Shown here piece after piece: positions 1 through 10,774 of a DNA stretch of 54,605 nucleotides; position 1 is the first letter of the stretch, and the number at the start of each line of letters is the position of its first letter. The notes under the pieces are model-generated. The model saw only the letters and a list, made by a program, of their open reading frames with translations. It did no database searches and was not told the DNA's origin. A program made the position numbers and the translations under genes. This DNA comes from Prochlorococcus sp. AG-676-L21 (lineage in GTDB: Bacteria > Cyanobacteriota > Cyanobacteriia > PCC-6307 > Cyanobiaceae): NCBI GenBank assembly GCA_003210915.1, contig QCUA01000005.1, positions 1 through 54,605 on the forward strand, in the 5' to 3' direction.

Positions 1-1626
1 CTTTTCTGTTTGATAAACAAGAGTTTCAGCTTGATTCTTTAAGTCAATTTTCTCTCTTTTTTCTTTATCAACAGAAGCGTTTGATTCTGCATCTTTAACC
101 ATTTTATCAACTTCATTATCTGAGAGAGTTGAGGCACCTGTTATGGAAATAGATTGTTCCTTACCACTTCCTTTATCTTTCGCAGTAACACTTAAAATTC
201 CATTTGCGTCAATATCAAATGTTACTTCAATTTGCGGAACACCTCTTGGAGCAGAAGGAATACCATCCAGTCTAAAGGTTCCTAAACTTTTATTATCTGA
301 AGCCATTTCTCTTTCACCCTGTAAAACGTGAATTTCGACATTAGTTTGACCATCAACAGCAGTTGAGTAAGTCTCAGATTTTTTTGTTGGCACTGTTGTA
401 TTTCGAGTAATCATTTTTGTCATTACTCCCCCCAATGTTTCTACGCCAAGAGACAATGGGGTAACGTCTAACAGAAGTATATCTTTTACTTCACCTGCTA
501 AAACTCCTCCCTGAATAGCTGCACCTACAGCTACAACCTCATCTGGGTTTACAGTTTGATTAGGATCTTTGCCAGTTACTCTCTTAACTAACTCTTGAAC
601 AGCAGGCATCCTAGTTGAACCACCAACCATTACTATTTCATCAATCTCTCCTGTAGATAGTTTTGCATCCTTAAGAGCTTGTTCTACAGGAACTCTACAT
701 CTATCAATTAATTTAGAAGCAAGCTCCTCAAAATTTGCTCTAGTCAAATTTAAATCTAGATGTTTAGGTCCTTCCGGAGTAGCAGTTATGAAAGGTAAAT
801 TAATTTCGCTTTGAGTAGCGTTTGAAAGCTCAATTTTTGCCTTTTCAGCCGCTTCAGTAAGACGTTGTAAAGCTTGTTTATCCTGTCTTAGATCAATACC
901 TTCATTACTTTTAAAAATGCTTGCTAAGTGATCAACAATACATCTATCAAAATCATCACCTCCTAAATGAGTATCTCCAGAAGTTGATAGAACTTCGAAA
1001 ACACCATCTCCAACTTCTAATACTGAAACATCAAAAGTTCCTCCACCCAAATCAAAAACAAGTATTCTTTCATTACTTTTTTTGTCTAAACCATAAGCTA
1101 ACGCAGCAGCTGTTGGCTCATTAATTATCCTTAAAACTTCAAGCCCTGCTATCTTGCCTGCATCTTTTGTAGCTTGTCTTTGAGAATCATTAAAATAAGC
1201 GGGAACTGTTATCACAGCTTGAGTAATATTTTCTCCTAAATATTTACCTGCATCTTCTGAAAGTTTTCTTAAAACCTGAGCACTAACCTCTTCAGGAGAA
1301 AATTGTTTATCTAAAACAGGACATTTTAATTTAACATTAGAACCAGCCTTTTCAATACCATAACTGACATCTTTTGATTCCTCATTAACCTCATCGACTC
1401 TTCTACCAACGAAACGCTTGGCCGAATAAAAAGTATTTTCAGGATTCATAACAGCTTGTCGTTTTGCGATCTGACCAACGAGCTGATCTTGATTCTTTGT
1501 ATATGCGACAACAGATGGTGTTGTTCTGAAACCTTCCGCATTTGCTATTACAGTAGGTTTACCGCCTTCCATAACAGCAACACAACTGTTAGTTGTTCCT
1601 AAATCAATCCCAACAACCTTCCCCAT
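1..1626 (-). CDS. dnaK: Molecular chaperone DnaK (Hsp70), C-terminus cut by window edge
   Basis: Reverse-strand reading from ATG at 1626 gives [32 protein letters not shown]...; [21 protein letters not shown] and SVTAKD motifs; no stop inside the window so absent from ORF track. Confidence 0.97.
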   Translation of the reverse strand, partial: MGKVVGIDLGTTNSCVAVMEGGKPTVIANAEGFRTTPSVVAYTKNQDQLVGQIAKRQAVMNPENTFYSAKRFVGRRVDEVNEESKDVSYGIEKAGSNVKLKCPVLDKQFSPEEVSAQVLRKLSEDAGKYLGENITQAVITVPAYFNDSQRQATKDAGKIAGLEVLRIINEPTAAALAYGLDKKSNERILVFDLGGGTFDVSVLEVGDGVFEVLSTSGDTHLGGDDFDRCIVDHLASIFKSNEGIDLRQDKQALQRLTEAAEKAKIELSNATQSEINLPFITATPEGPKHLDLNLTRANFEELASKLIDRCRVPVEQALKDAKLSTGEIDEIVMVGGSTRMPAVQELVKRVTGKDPNQTVNPDEVVAVGAAIQGGVLAGEVKDILLLDVTPLSLGVETLGGVMTKMITRNTTVPTKKSETYSTAVDGQTNVEIHVLQGEREMASDNKSLGTFRLDGIPSAPRGVPQIEVTFDIDANGILSVTAKDKGSGKEQSISITGASTLSDNEVDKMVKDAESNASVDKEKREKIDLKNQAETLVYQTEK

Positions 1627-1743
1627 GGGTAATACTTTTATTTAATATTCTCCATAATCGGTCATTGACGACATTATTGTTACTCTGAAACGAGGTGTGG
1701 TTCCCGAACAGATCACAATTTTTCTGCAAAATTTCTTTTAATA

Positions 1744-2601
1744 ATGATTACAAGTAAAACATCATTTCTTGCTTTAATTGGAAATCCAGTAAGTCATTCT
1801 TTATCTCCAATAATGCAAAATGCAGCTATTCAATATTTGGGTCTCGATTTAATTTATATGGCTATTCCTTGTAAAAATGAAGACTTAGAAATAGTTGTTC
1901 ATTCTTTAAAAAAAATGAATTGTAAAGGCCTGAACATTACAATTCCTTTTAAACAAAAAGTATTTGATATTTGTAGTGAAATATCTCCAGTTGCACAAAA
2001 AGTGAAAGCTATAAATACCCTAAAATTGACTAATGATAAAAATTGGATTGGAACAAATACTGATATTGATGGATTTATCTATCCTTTGAAAAACTTAAAT
2101 TTAGCAAAAAAGAGTTCATTAATTTTAGGCTCTGGAGGAGCGGCAAGATCAGTAATCCAAGGCTTAATAGAATTAAAATTTTCAAAAATTACAATCATTT
2201 CACGAAAAATAAATTCTTTAAATGAATTAATTTCTAATTTTAAAAATGACATCAAAATAAAGGGTTTATTAAGTACTAACACCGAAATTGATAATTTAAT
2301 TCAAGAAACTGATTTAATAATCAATACAACTCCAGTAGGAATGAGTAATACCAAAAATAATGATGAAATACCATTTGGTCAAAGTTTTTGGAATTCTATA
2401 AATTCCAAAACAATTGTTTATGACCTAATTTACAATCCTTCTCCTACTCCGTTCTTGAAATTTTGCGATAAAAAAGGATGCATGACTATAGATGGTACTC
2501 AAATGCTAATTGCTCAAGGAGCAAAATCATTATCATTTTGGACAAATGGATTAGAAGTACCTTTTGAGGTTATGCATGATGCATTGAAAGAATATCTTTA
2601 A
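1744..2601 (+). CDS. aroE: Shikimate dehydrogenase
   Basis: ORF 285 aa; GNPVSHSLSP N-terminal motif, LNITIPFK, NTDIDGF, GSGGAARSV nucleotide-binding motif. Confidence 0.95.
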   Translation: MITSKTSFLALIGNPVSHSLSPIMQNAAIQYLGLDLIYMAIPCKNEDLEIVVHSLKKMNCKGLNITIPFKQKVFDICSEISPVAQKVKAINTLKLTNDKNWIGTNTDIDGFIYPLKNLNLAKKSSLILGSGGAARSVIQGLIELKFSKITIISRKINSLNELISNFKNDIKIKGLLSTNTEIDNLIQETDLIINTTPVGMSNTKNNDEIPFGQSFWNSINSKTIVYDLIYNPSPTPFLKFCDKKGCMTIDGTQMLIAQGAKSLSFWTNGLEVPFEVMHDALKEYL

Positions 2602-2659
2602 TCAAAAAAATAAATGCAATTTAAAAATTTGACCTTGATAATGTATCGTAAGTAATGAA

Positions 2660-2701
2660 CAGACGCTCATTAAGCAAATTTTGAGCCAAAGCCCTTGTCT
2701 G
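2660..2701 (+). promoter_or_regulatory. Candidate rpsF leader hairpin with asymmetric bulge abutting the start codon
   Basis: CAGAC(2660-2664)GCTCA(2665-2669)-12 nt loop-TGAGC(2682-2686)-CAAAGCCCTT-GTCTG(2697-2701); ATG at 2708. Confidence 0.5.
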
Positions 2702-2707
2702 AAAATT

Positions 2708-3175
2708 ATGACTGATCAAATTTATTACGAAACAATGTATATTCTTCGTCCCGACATAGCGGAAGACGAAGTAACTAATCACATAGATAAATATAATAAA
2801 CTTCTTGAGGAATTAGGAGGTAAAATCCTTGATAGTCAAATGAGAGGTAAAAGAAGATTAGCTTATCAAATAGCAAAACATAGAGAAGGTATATATGTAC
2901 AATTAAGTCATCAAGGTGATGGCCAACACATTTTCAAAATAGAAAAAGCGATGCGTTTAAGTGAGGATGTTATTAGATATTTGACAGTCAAACAACAAGG
3001 GCCTTTACCTACGCCAAGATCTTCAAATAAAGGATCTAATCAATCAGAGAAAAAAGAAATTGAGAATATAGACTCAACTAATAAATCAGAATCTAAAGAG
3101 GAGGAAGCTAATGATAAAAAAACAGCAACTTCTGAGTCTCCATCTACTCAAGTTAAAGAGCCTCAAGAGTCTTAA
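2708..3175 (+). CDS. rpsF: 30S ribosomal protein S6 with acidic/Ser-rich C-terminal tail
   Basis: [17 protein letters not shown] and [18 protein letters not shown] are S6-like; the ORF-track start (2681, TTG) lies inside the leader hairpin, so ATG 2708 is preferred. Confidence 0.93.
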   Translation: MTDQIYYETMYILRPDIAEDEVTNHIDKYNKLLEELGGKILDSQMRGKRRLAYQIAKHREGIYVQLSHQGDGQHIFKIEKAMRLSEDVIRYLTVKQQGPLPTPRSSNKGSNQSEKKEIENIDSTNKSESKEEEANDKKTATSESPSTQVKEPQES

Positions 3176-3182
3176 ATCTTAA

Positions 3183-4394
3183 TTATTCATTTTTTGAATT
3201 TAATTCTGCCCATATTTTATTAGACATCCCCCACATATAAATAAATCCTTCTGCTTGCTTATGATTAAAAATATCATCTTTACTATAAGTGGCTAGATCT
3301 TCCCTGTAGAGAGAGTTATTTTCAGAAGAACGCCCAATTACTATTGCATTGCCCTTGTGTAATCTTATTTTAACCTTACCATTAACAGACACTTGAGTGG
3401 AATCAATAAAACCATCTAATGCTTGCTTAAGAGGACCAAACCAAAATCCCTGATAAACTAATTGACCCCATTTTTTTTCTACTAAATTTTTAAAATCTAA
3501 TACATCTGGATTTAATGTTATGCTTTCTAGTTCTTTGTGAGCTTTTATAAGAAGTAAAAGGCCAGGTGTCTCGTATATTTCTCTACTCTTAATACCAACA
3601 ACTCTATCTTCGATCATATCTATTCTTCCAAAACCGTGTTCTCCTGCCAAAGAATTAGCCTGTTGAATAATCTCTACAGGGCTTAAAAACTCATTTCCTA
3701 TTGCGATAGGAAATCCATTTCGAAATACAATTTCTATATCTTTTGGAGTATTTGGTGCGTCGTTAATAGAAGAAGTCATAGCAAAAACATCTTCATTTGG
3801 TTCTTGCATTGGATCTTCCAATAAACCAGCTTCAATACTACGACCAAGAAGATTTACATCAATTGAATAAGGTGACTTCTTAGAAACAGGAGCAGGTATT
3901 CCAAATTTTTCTCCATACAAAATAGCTTCTTCTCTACTCATCTTCCATTCTCTAGCAGGTGTAATTATCTGTAAATCAGGTCCTAAAGCATGAATAGCCA
4001 AATCAAATCTTACTTGATCATTTCCTTTTCCTGTACAACCATGCGCCACTGCATCAGCATTTAATTCTCTTGCCAAATTTACAAGATTTTCAGCTATTAA
4101 GGGTCTGGCCAAAGCAGTTGATAAGGGATACTTTTCTCCATAAAGTGCATTCGCTCTTATAGCAGGAAAAGCATACTGTTCTACAAAATTATCTACTAAA
4201 TTACCAATTACAGATTTTGTCGCCCCTGAGTTTAAGGCTTTTTGTCTAACATTCTCTAAGTCATCTCCTTGTCCAAGATCAGCTACAAAAGTTACAACTT
4301 CTGAAATTCCATATTCATTCTTTAAATATGGAATGCAAACGCTAGTATCAACCCCTCCAGAATAGGCAAGAACGACTTTTTTTACCTTCTGCAT
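3183..4394 (-). CDS. argG: Argininosuccinate synthase
   Basis: ORF 403 aa; [32 protein letters not shown]. Confidence 0.97.
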   Translation of the reverse strand: MQKVKKVVLAYSGGVDTSVCIPYLKNEYGISEVVTFVADLGQGDDLENVRQKALNSGATKSVIGNLVDNFVEQYAFPAIRANALYGEKYPLSTALARPLIAENLVNLARELNADAVAHGCTGKGNDQVRFDLAIHALGPDLQIITPAREWKMSREEAILYGEKFGIPAPVSKKSPYSIDVNLLGRSIEAGLLEDPMQEPNEDVFAMTSSINDAPNTPKDIEIVFRNGFPIAIGNEFLSPVEIIQQANSLAGEHGFGRIDMIEDRVVGIKSREIYETPGLLLLIKAHKELESITLNPDVLDFKNLVEKKWGQLVYQGFWFGPLKQALDGFIDSTQVSVNGKVKIRLHKGNAIVIGRSSENNSLYREDLATYSKDDIFNHKQAEGFIYMWGMSNKIWAELNSKNE

Positions 4395-4427
4395 TAAAAT
4401 TTACCTCCAGAGAAGAAAACTGAAATA

Positions 4428-4631
4428 TTAATTGCTTTCAGTTTTCGAAAATTTATTAAAAACTAATAGTATTGTAACTACAAGTGCTGGACCAAAAACT
4501 AGTAAAAGTACAAGATAATTATTAATTAATAAAATTTCAGGCTTTAAAAAACCATAGTATTTAAAAATAATAGCTAGCAAAACTGAAATTGGCCAAATTA
4601 AAAAATATTTAAAATTTTCTTTATCAAACAA
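4428..4631 (-). CDS. Small hydrophobic (two-TM) hypothetical protein
   Basis: 67 aa ORF with two hydrophobic stretches, lying in the intergenic space upstream of argG on the same strand. Confidence 0.6.
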   Translation of the reverse strand: MFDKENFKYFLIWPISVLLAIIFKYYGFLKPEILLINNYLVLLLVFGPALVVTILLVFNKFSKTESN

Positions 4632-4685
4632 AATTTTTCAAGTACATGTTTATGTATTATGGTATATATTATAGAAATTTTTTAA

Positions 4686-4964
4686 ATGGATTCTAATAAA
4701 CTCGAAATTAGGTTAAATGAAATTGCTGAAGTAAATCCAGCATTAACTTGCTATCACAGAGCAGACCCTGCCCCTGTATTGCCATTAAGAGAGGAACCAG
4801 ATTTACTATCTTGGCTAGAAGAAACAGGCAGACTTGTAAACGAAAAAGATGGGGATTCACAAGAGATAAGTACAATTGAAGAAGAAGAGCTTTCAGCTTT
4901 GATGGGAGAAAAAGAAGATTATAAAATCGAAGAAGATTCTTCAGATGATGATTGGGAAGACTAG
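4686..4964 (+). CDS. DUF3134-like acidic cyanobacterial protein
   Basis: 92 aa ORF; NPALTCYHRADPAPVLPLREEPDLLSWLEETGRL resembles a conserved cyanobacterial family. Confidence 0.75.
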   Translation: MDSNKLEIRLNEIAEVNPALTCYHRADPAPVLPLREEPDLLSWLEETGRLVNEKDGDSQEISTIEEEELSALMGEKEDYKIEEDSSDDDWED

Positions 4965-6024
4965 ATCACTAACTGTTACATCATTATTTTTTTTAATTTT
5001 AATTTCTTTAATAGTAAATTCTTACATTTTCAAAAATTTACTAATAGTTAATTTTTTTCTGATATTTAGTTTAATTTCTTCAGTAATAACAAAATACGGC
5101 TTAAAAATAATTAAACAATTAAATTTATTACAAAATATAAGAGAAGAGGGTCCTTCACTACATTTCTATAAAAAAAATACTCCTACTATGGGCGGAATAT
5201 TTATTATTTTGCCTTTTTTATTACTTCTTTTAATAGTTAATAATAGCTTTGATTCTATTGGTATATTATTATTATTTTTTTGTACTATAAGTTTTTTTAT
5301 TTTAGGATTCTTAGATGATTATTTAAGTATCAAAAACAAAAACAATACAGGTTTTAAATCTAATGAAAAATTTATATTACAAACTTTAATTGCAGTATTA
5401 TTTATCATATTTGCAAGCCAAAGCAACTACATTAATCCTTTAATAACTATATCTGATAATTGGAGTATAGATACTAATATAATAATTTTTCCAATCTGTT
5501 TTTTAACCGTAGTAGGTTTAAGTAATGCAGTAAATTTAACTGACGGCCTGGACGGATTAGCTTCTGGATGTAGCTCAATAGTTTTTTTTGGACTTGGTAC
5601 GGAAATATTTATTAAAAGTCAAAAAGAATTAATAATTTATGGTCTTATTTCCTACGCAATGTCAGGATTATGTATGGGGTTTCTAAACTACAATAAATAT
5701 CCAGCAAAGATATTTATGGGAGATACAGGCTCCTTAACAATTGGTGCGACATTAGGATCTATTTCGATACTAACTAATAGTTTTTTTACGCTATTTATTA
5801 TCTCAGGAATATTTATTATTGAAGCTCTATCAGTAATAATTCAAGTTGGTTTTTTTAAAATAACCAAAAAAATATTTAAAAATGGGAAAAGAGTTTTTTT
5901 AATGACACCAATTCACCATCATTTTGAACTAATGGGTATTAAAGAGGAAAAAATAGTTGAAAACTTCTGGAAAGCAAACATATTACTTATTATTTTAGGT
6001 ATAGTTTTAAAAATAAATCTTTGA
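4945..6024 (+). CDS. mraY: Phospho-N-acetylmuramoyl-pentapeptide-transferase
   Basis: TPTMGGIFIILPF, GFLDDYLSIKNKNN, NLTDGLDGLASG, MGDTGSLTIGA, TPIHHHFELMG motifs; start overlaps the end of the preceding ORF by about 20 bp. Confidence 0.95.
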   Translation: MMIGKTRSLTVTSLFFLILISLIVNSYIFKNLLIVNFFLIFSLISSVITKYGLKIIKQLNLLQNIREEGPSLHFYKKNTPTMGGIFIILPFLLLLLIVNNSFDSIGILLLFFCTISFFILGFLDDYLSIKNKNNTGFKSNEKFILQTLIAVLFIIFASQSNYINPLITISDNWSIDTNIIIFPICFLTVVGLSNAVNLTDGLDGLASGCSSIVFFGLGTEIFIKSQKELIIYGLISYAMSGLCMGFLNYNKYPAKIFMGDTGSLTIGATLGSISILTNSFFTLFIISGIFIIEALSVIIQVGFFKITKKIFKNGKRVFLMTPIHHHFELMGIKEEKIVENFWKANILLIILGIVLKINL

Positions 6025-6034
6025 ATTATTAAGT

Positions 6035-6295
6035 ATGAGTTTCTTTACTTGGAAAGATGATGGTTTAACGAATGACTGTGTAAGTCTTGATGCAATGGCT
6101 TCTCGATTTGAAGAAACAGCTAAGTTAATAAAAAAATTATCTGAAAAAGGCTTTAAATTAAAAAAAACGCAAAAAAATCAATTAATCATTCATTCTGATC
6201 CACAAATTTTTGATCAATGGGGTTTTATAAGTGAAGAACTACCTTTCAAACAACTTTCTTTGATTCCAGATGATGAAACAATAGTAGATTTTTGA
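6035..6295 (+). CDS. Conserved hypothetical protein (86 aa)
   Basis: ORF directly downstream of mraY, convergent with and overlapping the following minus-strand CDS. Confidence 0.65.
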   Translation: MSFFTWKDDGLTNDCVSLDAMASRFEETAKLIKKLSEKGFKLKKTQKNQLIIHSDPQIFDQWGFISEELPFKQLSLIPDDETIVDF

Positions 6296-7632
6296 TAGTG
6301 GCCTTTTAAGATTGATAAATAATTTCTGACATGAGTATTCCAACTAAAATGTCTATGAACTCCCTCAATTCCATTTCTACTCCATAACTTCCATTGAGAA
6401 GTATTTGAAATACCTTTTTCAAGAACAATTTTCAACTGATTAGTATCAGTTACATCGACTAATAAGCCGTTTTGACATTTTGCATATATTTCTTTAGGGC
6501 CACCATCATCTGTAGCAATAATCGGCAAACCGCATGAAGAGGCTTCGAGTAGTGTTAAGCCAAAAGGTTCTGTCAAAGCAGGATTAACAAAAATTCCTCC
6601 TCTACTTGCTGCCCATCTATATAAAGAAGGAATATTTTCTGGAGAATGTTTTTTTGGATAAGCTACTTTTCCATATAAATTATATTTATCTATCATTTCA
6701 AAAATCTTTTGAAAAACGTCTCTTTGTTGAGAATCCAGTTTAGATGTATTATCTCTACAACCTAAAACTAAAATCAAGTTGGTTTTTCTTTTTAATTTTT
6801 CTGATCGTCCATAAGCTTCAACTAAAGAAGGAATATTTTTTCTTCTTACTGCTCTAGAAATGGTCAAAATAGGAGGCTTTCTTAAGTCTTTCAAAAAAGG
6901 AAGCATCATATTATCAATTTCAGAAGTTTCGGTTGTTGAATGAATATGATGAAATTTTGTATGATCAACTCCCGGAGCAATAACTTTTGATTTTTCAGGT
7001 GAAAAAGAGTGATATTGAGAATATTGATGTACAGATTCTTGTTTAGTACTTGTCACAACTATATCTGCATATTTTAAAGATTCTTCTTCTGCATTTACCC
7101 TTTTGCTAATACAGTACAACTTTTCAATTTGATTATTTTTTAAACCAGCTTCAAGTAGTTTTCTTTTTTTCTCTCTACCTAAAGAATGCCCTGTGAAAAT
7201 AAAAGGTACTTTTAAAGCTTTGCTTAATCTTACTCCCACATAGCCAGCATCTGCATAATGAGCATGGATATAACTTGGCTTATTTTCGTGTTTTTGATAA
7301 TACTGAATAAGATTTTGAGTTAATTCGTCTAAATAAGGCCAAAGTAATTCTTTTCTTAAATACTTATTGGGTCCAAATTGAAATCTTAAAATTTGTGCTC
7401 CAGGTTCAATAAATTCTTGCTCTTTTGAATAAGAACTATCAATTTTATTATCGTTAATAAGACGCGTAACTAAATCAACTTGATCAACTTCTGAAGTATT
7501 AGCTAAGCTTTTTACCAATTCCAAAACATATTGTGTTTGACCACCAGTGTCAGAATCTCTACCCAATTCAAGACTATTAGAACGTATTAAACCATGCAAA
7601 TGTAAATGTAAAAATTTCAAACTACTTAGCAT
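6214..7632 (-). CDS. Sucrose-phosphate synthase-like family 4 glycosyltransferase (no C-terminal phosphatase domain)
   Basis: 472 aa; HLHGLIRSNSLELGRDSDTGGQTQYVLELVKSLA, HAHYADAGYVG, FTGHSLGREKKRKLLEAG, NPALTEPFGLTLLEASSCGLPIIATDDGGPKEI. Confidence 0.85.
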   Translation of the reverse strand: MLSSLKFLHLHLHGLIRSNSLELGRDSDTGGQTQYVLELVKSLANTSEVDQVDLVTRLINDNKIDSSYSKEQEFIEPGAQILRFQFGPNKYLRKELLWPYLDELTQNLIQYYQKHENKPSYIHAHYADAGYVGVRLSKALKVPFIFTGHSLGREKKRKLLEAGLKNNQIEKLYCISKRVNAEEESLKYADIVVTSTKQESVHQYSQYHSFSPEKSKVIAPGVDHTKFHHIHSTTETSEIDNMMLPFLKDLRKPPILTISRAVRRKNIPSLVEAYGRSEKLKRKTNLILVLGCRDNTSKLDSQQRDVFQKIFEMIDKYNLYGKVAYPKKHSPENIPSLYRWAASRGGIFVNPALTEPFGLTLLEASSCGLPIIATDDGGPKEIYAKCQNGLLVDVTDTNQLKIVLEKGISNTSQWKLWSRNGIEGVHRHFSWNTHVRNYLSILKGHYQKSTIVSSSGIKESCLKGSSSLIKPH

Positions 7633-7819
7633 TTCGTATTACCCTATTACTAATAAGCTGTATTAAAACTTAGAAATATTAAGAAAGCATTATGATTTAT
7701 TAATTTATAAAAGTTACATCTACAAAAAACCATGATATAATTACATTCTTATAATTTAATAAAAATATAATTTAAAAATTATGTATAAAAAATGCAAAGA
7801 AATATAACTGGTTAACAGC

Positions 7820-10720
7820 TTAATTTAGAGCTTCTTTTAAATATTTAGCTGTATAGCTTGTTGAATGTTTCGCAACATCTTCAGGTGTACCCTCGACTAT
7901 AATCTCTCCGCCTTTATCCCCTCCATCAGGTCCAAGATCAATTATCCAATCTGAACATCTAATAACATCCAAATTATGCTCAATAACAACTACAGAATTA
8001 CCTTTATCTACTAAACGTTGAATAACATCCATTAATTTATGAACATCATAAAAACTTAACCCAGTTGTTGGCTCATCAATTAAATACAAAGTTTTTCCAG
8101 TAGCTCTTTTAGATAATTCAGTTGCTAATTTTACTCTTTGTGCTTCACCGCCAGATAATGTTGGGGCTGGTTGACCCAACTTGACGTAACCAAGCCCTAC
8201 ATCAACCAATGTAGATAATCTATCAGCTGCTTGCGGAATCGCAGAAAAAGTTTCTGCAGCCTGCTCAACAGTCATTTCTAAAACATCAGAAATATTAAAG
8301 CCTTTATATGTAACTTGAAGAGTTTCTCTATTAAAACGAGCCCCCTTACATACATCACATTGCACATAGACATCCGGTAAAAAATTCATTTCAATTACAT
8401 TTACTCCTTGTCCTCGACAAGCTTCACACCTACCTCCTTTTACATTAAAGCTAAATTGTCCAGCTTGATAACCTCTGGCTTTAGCTTCTACAGTCGCGGT
8501 AAATAACTGTCTGATTGGATCAAAAGCCCCTGTATAAGTCGCAGGATTTGATCTAGGTGTTCTTCCAATAGGAGATTGATCAATAACAATGACCTTATCT
8601 ATAGCTTTTATCCCTTTTAACTCTTTAACACCTTTAGGGAAAGGTACTTTTAAACCAAGAGAATGACTAAGTGCAGGATGTAATAATTCATTAACTAATG
8701 TGCTTTTTCCACTTCCACTAACTCCTGTCACGGAAACTAATCTCCCTAAAGGAAATTCAACAGATATGTCTTTTAAATTATTTTTAATGCAGTTATTTAA
8801 AATTAAACTTTTCTTAACTGAAGATCTGCGGTCTTTGGGAGTAGGAATCGACTTTCTTCCACTAAGATATGCTCCAGTTAATGACTTCTTTGAGTTTAAA
8901 ACGTCTTCAAATGTACCTTTTGCAATAATTTCCCCTCCATAAACTCCTGCACCTGGTCCAATATCCACTAAGTAATCAGCTGATTTCATAGTATCTTCAT
9001 CATGTTCAACTACAACTAGAGTATTTCCCAAATCTCTGAGATTTTTTAATGTTTCCAGCAATCTATCATTATCTCTTTGGTGTAAACCAATACTGGGTTC
9101 ATCTAATACGTATAAAACACCAGTTAAGCCAGCTCCAATTTGAGTTGCTAATCTTATACGTTGTGCTTCTCCTCCTGATAAAGTCATTGCTGGTCTATCT
9201 AAAGTTAAATAATCTAAGCCGACATTAATTAAAAACTTTAAACGCAGTCGAATTTCTTTTAGAACTAATTCACCTATTTGTTTTTGTTTCTCAGATAAAG
9301 CAATATTTTCTTTTATATCTTTACTTAACCCCATTATCTTCTCAATATGAAATAAAGTTTCTGAGACACTAATAGAGGTCAAATCAGTAATACTGTAAGG
9401 TCCAATCTTAACGGCAAGTGCTTCTGGTTTTAATCTTTTACCAGAACATGTTTTACAAGGAACTAATTCTAAATATTTTTCAAGCTTTTGCTTAACTGAT
9501 TCTCCATTAGTTTCGGTTAATTGCCTTTCTAAAATTGGCAATATTCCTTCAAAAGGTCTTTCGAAACCACTAGAACCCTTAAAACGACTATCAGCTTGAA
9601 TTACAATTGGCTTATCAGATCCAGAAAGTAAGACATTTTTTTGTAAATCACTCAAATCTTTCCATGGGGTTTTTAATTCAAAACCATAAGCTTGGCCAAC
9701 TGAATAAAGTAATGAAAAATAATAAGTATTATCTTTTTCACTCCAGGGAGCTATAGCTGCATAAACAGGTAAAGAAGTGTCAGGTATTACTCTATCTGCA
9801 GTAAATTTTTTTAAATATCCAATACCATGGCAATCAGGGCAGGCACCGTAGGGACTGTTAAAAGAAAATAGTCTTGGAGACAGCTCTTCAACAATAGATC
9901 CGTGAATTGGACATGCATAATTCTCTGAATATAACTTTTCTTTATCTAAATTCGGAGGTAGAGTTTCCCCTTTTTTTGGAACAACTTCTACGATAGAAAG
10001 CCCATCCCCTCTTTTAAGACAAGTTTGTAAAGAATCATTCAATCTTTCCTGAATTCCCTCTCTCGCAATCAATCGATCAACTACTACCTCAATATTGTGA
10101 GTATGATTTTTGTCTAATTCAATACTATCTGCAAGTTCCCTTACCTCACCATTAATTCTTACTCGAGCAAAGCCTTCTGCTGCTAATCCACTAAGTAATT
10201 TTGCATGAGTTCCTTTTTTACCTCTTACAACAGGTGCAAGTAATTGATATCTTGTTCCTTCAGGCAGCAAAACTATTTGATCAACCATTTCATCAATTGT
10301 TTGAGGAGCAATGGGTAAACCACAATGGTGACAATGAGGTTCTCCTGCTCGCCCAAATAATAATCTTAAATAGTCTTGTATCTCAGTTACAGTTCCAACA
10401 GTTGATCGTGGATTATGACTCGTTGATTTTTGATCTATGGATATAGCAGGGGATAAACCCTCAATATTATCTACATCTGGTTTATCAACTTGACCTAAAA
10501 ATTGTCTTGCGTAAGCAGAAAGACTTTCTACATATCTTCTTTGACCTTCAGCAAAAATCGTGTCAAAGGCCAAAGAGCTCTTGCCACTACCGCTCACACC
10601 TGTAAAAACAATAAATTTATTTCTTGGAAGAGTTAGATCTATATTTTTTAAATTATGTTGTCGAGCACCTCGAATCTTTATTGAATTATCTTCATTAATA
10701 TCAATATTTTTTTTAACCAT
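7820..10720 (-). CDS. uvrA: Excinuclease ABC subunit A
   Basis: 966 aa; GVSGSGKSSLAFDTIFAEGQRRYVESLSAYARQFL, two ABC signatures (LSGGEAQRIRLATQIG, LSGGEAQRVKLATEL), zinc-finger CxxC motifs. Confidence 0.98.
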   Translation of the reverse strand: MVKKNIDINEDNSIKIRGARQHNLKNIDLTLPRNKFIVFTGVSGSGKSSLAFDTIFAEGQRRYVESLSAYARQFLGQVDKPDVDNIEGLSPAISIDQKSTSHNPRSTVGTVTEIQDYLRLLFGRAGEPHCHHCGLPIAPQTIDEMVDQIVLLPEGTRYQLLAPVVRGKKGTHAKLLSGLAAEGFARVRINGEVRELADSIELDKNHTHNIEVVVDRLIAREGIQERLNDSLQTCLKRGDGLSIVEVVPKKGETLPPNLDKEKLYSENYACPIHGSIVEELSPRLFSFNSPYGACPDCHGIGYLKKFTADRVIPDTSLPVYAAIAPWSEKDNTYYFSLLYSVGQAYGFELKTPWKDLSDLQKNVLLSGSDKPIVIQADSRFKGSSGFERPFEGILPILERQLTETNGESVKQKLEKYLELVPCKTCSGKRLKPEALAVKIGPYSITDLTSISVSETLFHIEKIMGLSKDIKENIALSEKQKQIGELVLKEIRLRLKFLINVGLDYLTLDRPAMTLSGGEAQRIRLATQIGAGLTGVLYVLDEPSIGLHQRDNDRLLETLKNLRDLGNTLVVVEHDEDTMKSADYLVDIGPGAGVYGGEIIAKGTFEDVLNSKKSLTGAYLSGRKSIPTPKDRRSSVKKSLILNNCIKNNLKDISVEFPLGRLVSVTGVSGSGKSTLVNELLHPALSHSLGLKVPFPKGVKELKGIKAIDKVIVIDQSPIGRTPRSNPATYTGAFDPIRQLFTATVEAKARGYQAGQFSFNVKGGRCEACRGQGVNVIEMNFLPDVYVQCDVCKGARFNRETLQVTYKGFNISDVLEMTVEQAAETFSAIPQAADRLSTLVDVGLGYVKLGQPAPTLSGGEAQRVKLATELSKRATGKTLYLIDEPTTGLSFYDVHKLMDVIQRLVDKGNSVVVIEHNLDVIRCSDWIIDLGPDGGDKGGEIIVEGTPEDVAKHSTSYTAKYLKEALN

Positions 10721-10774
10721 GCTTAAATCTTAAAATGATTTAAAGAACACTTATTATAGTGCAAATTTTTTAAT

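Noticed and set aside
143-1124. Plus-strand ORFs at 143-331 and 921-1124
   Set aside because: Antisense to dnaK, which runs on the minus strand through the whole interval; shadow ORFs.
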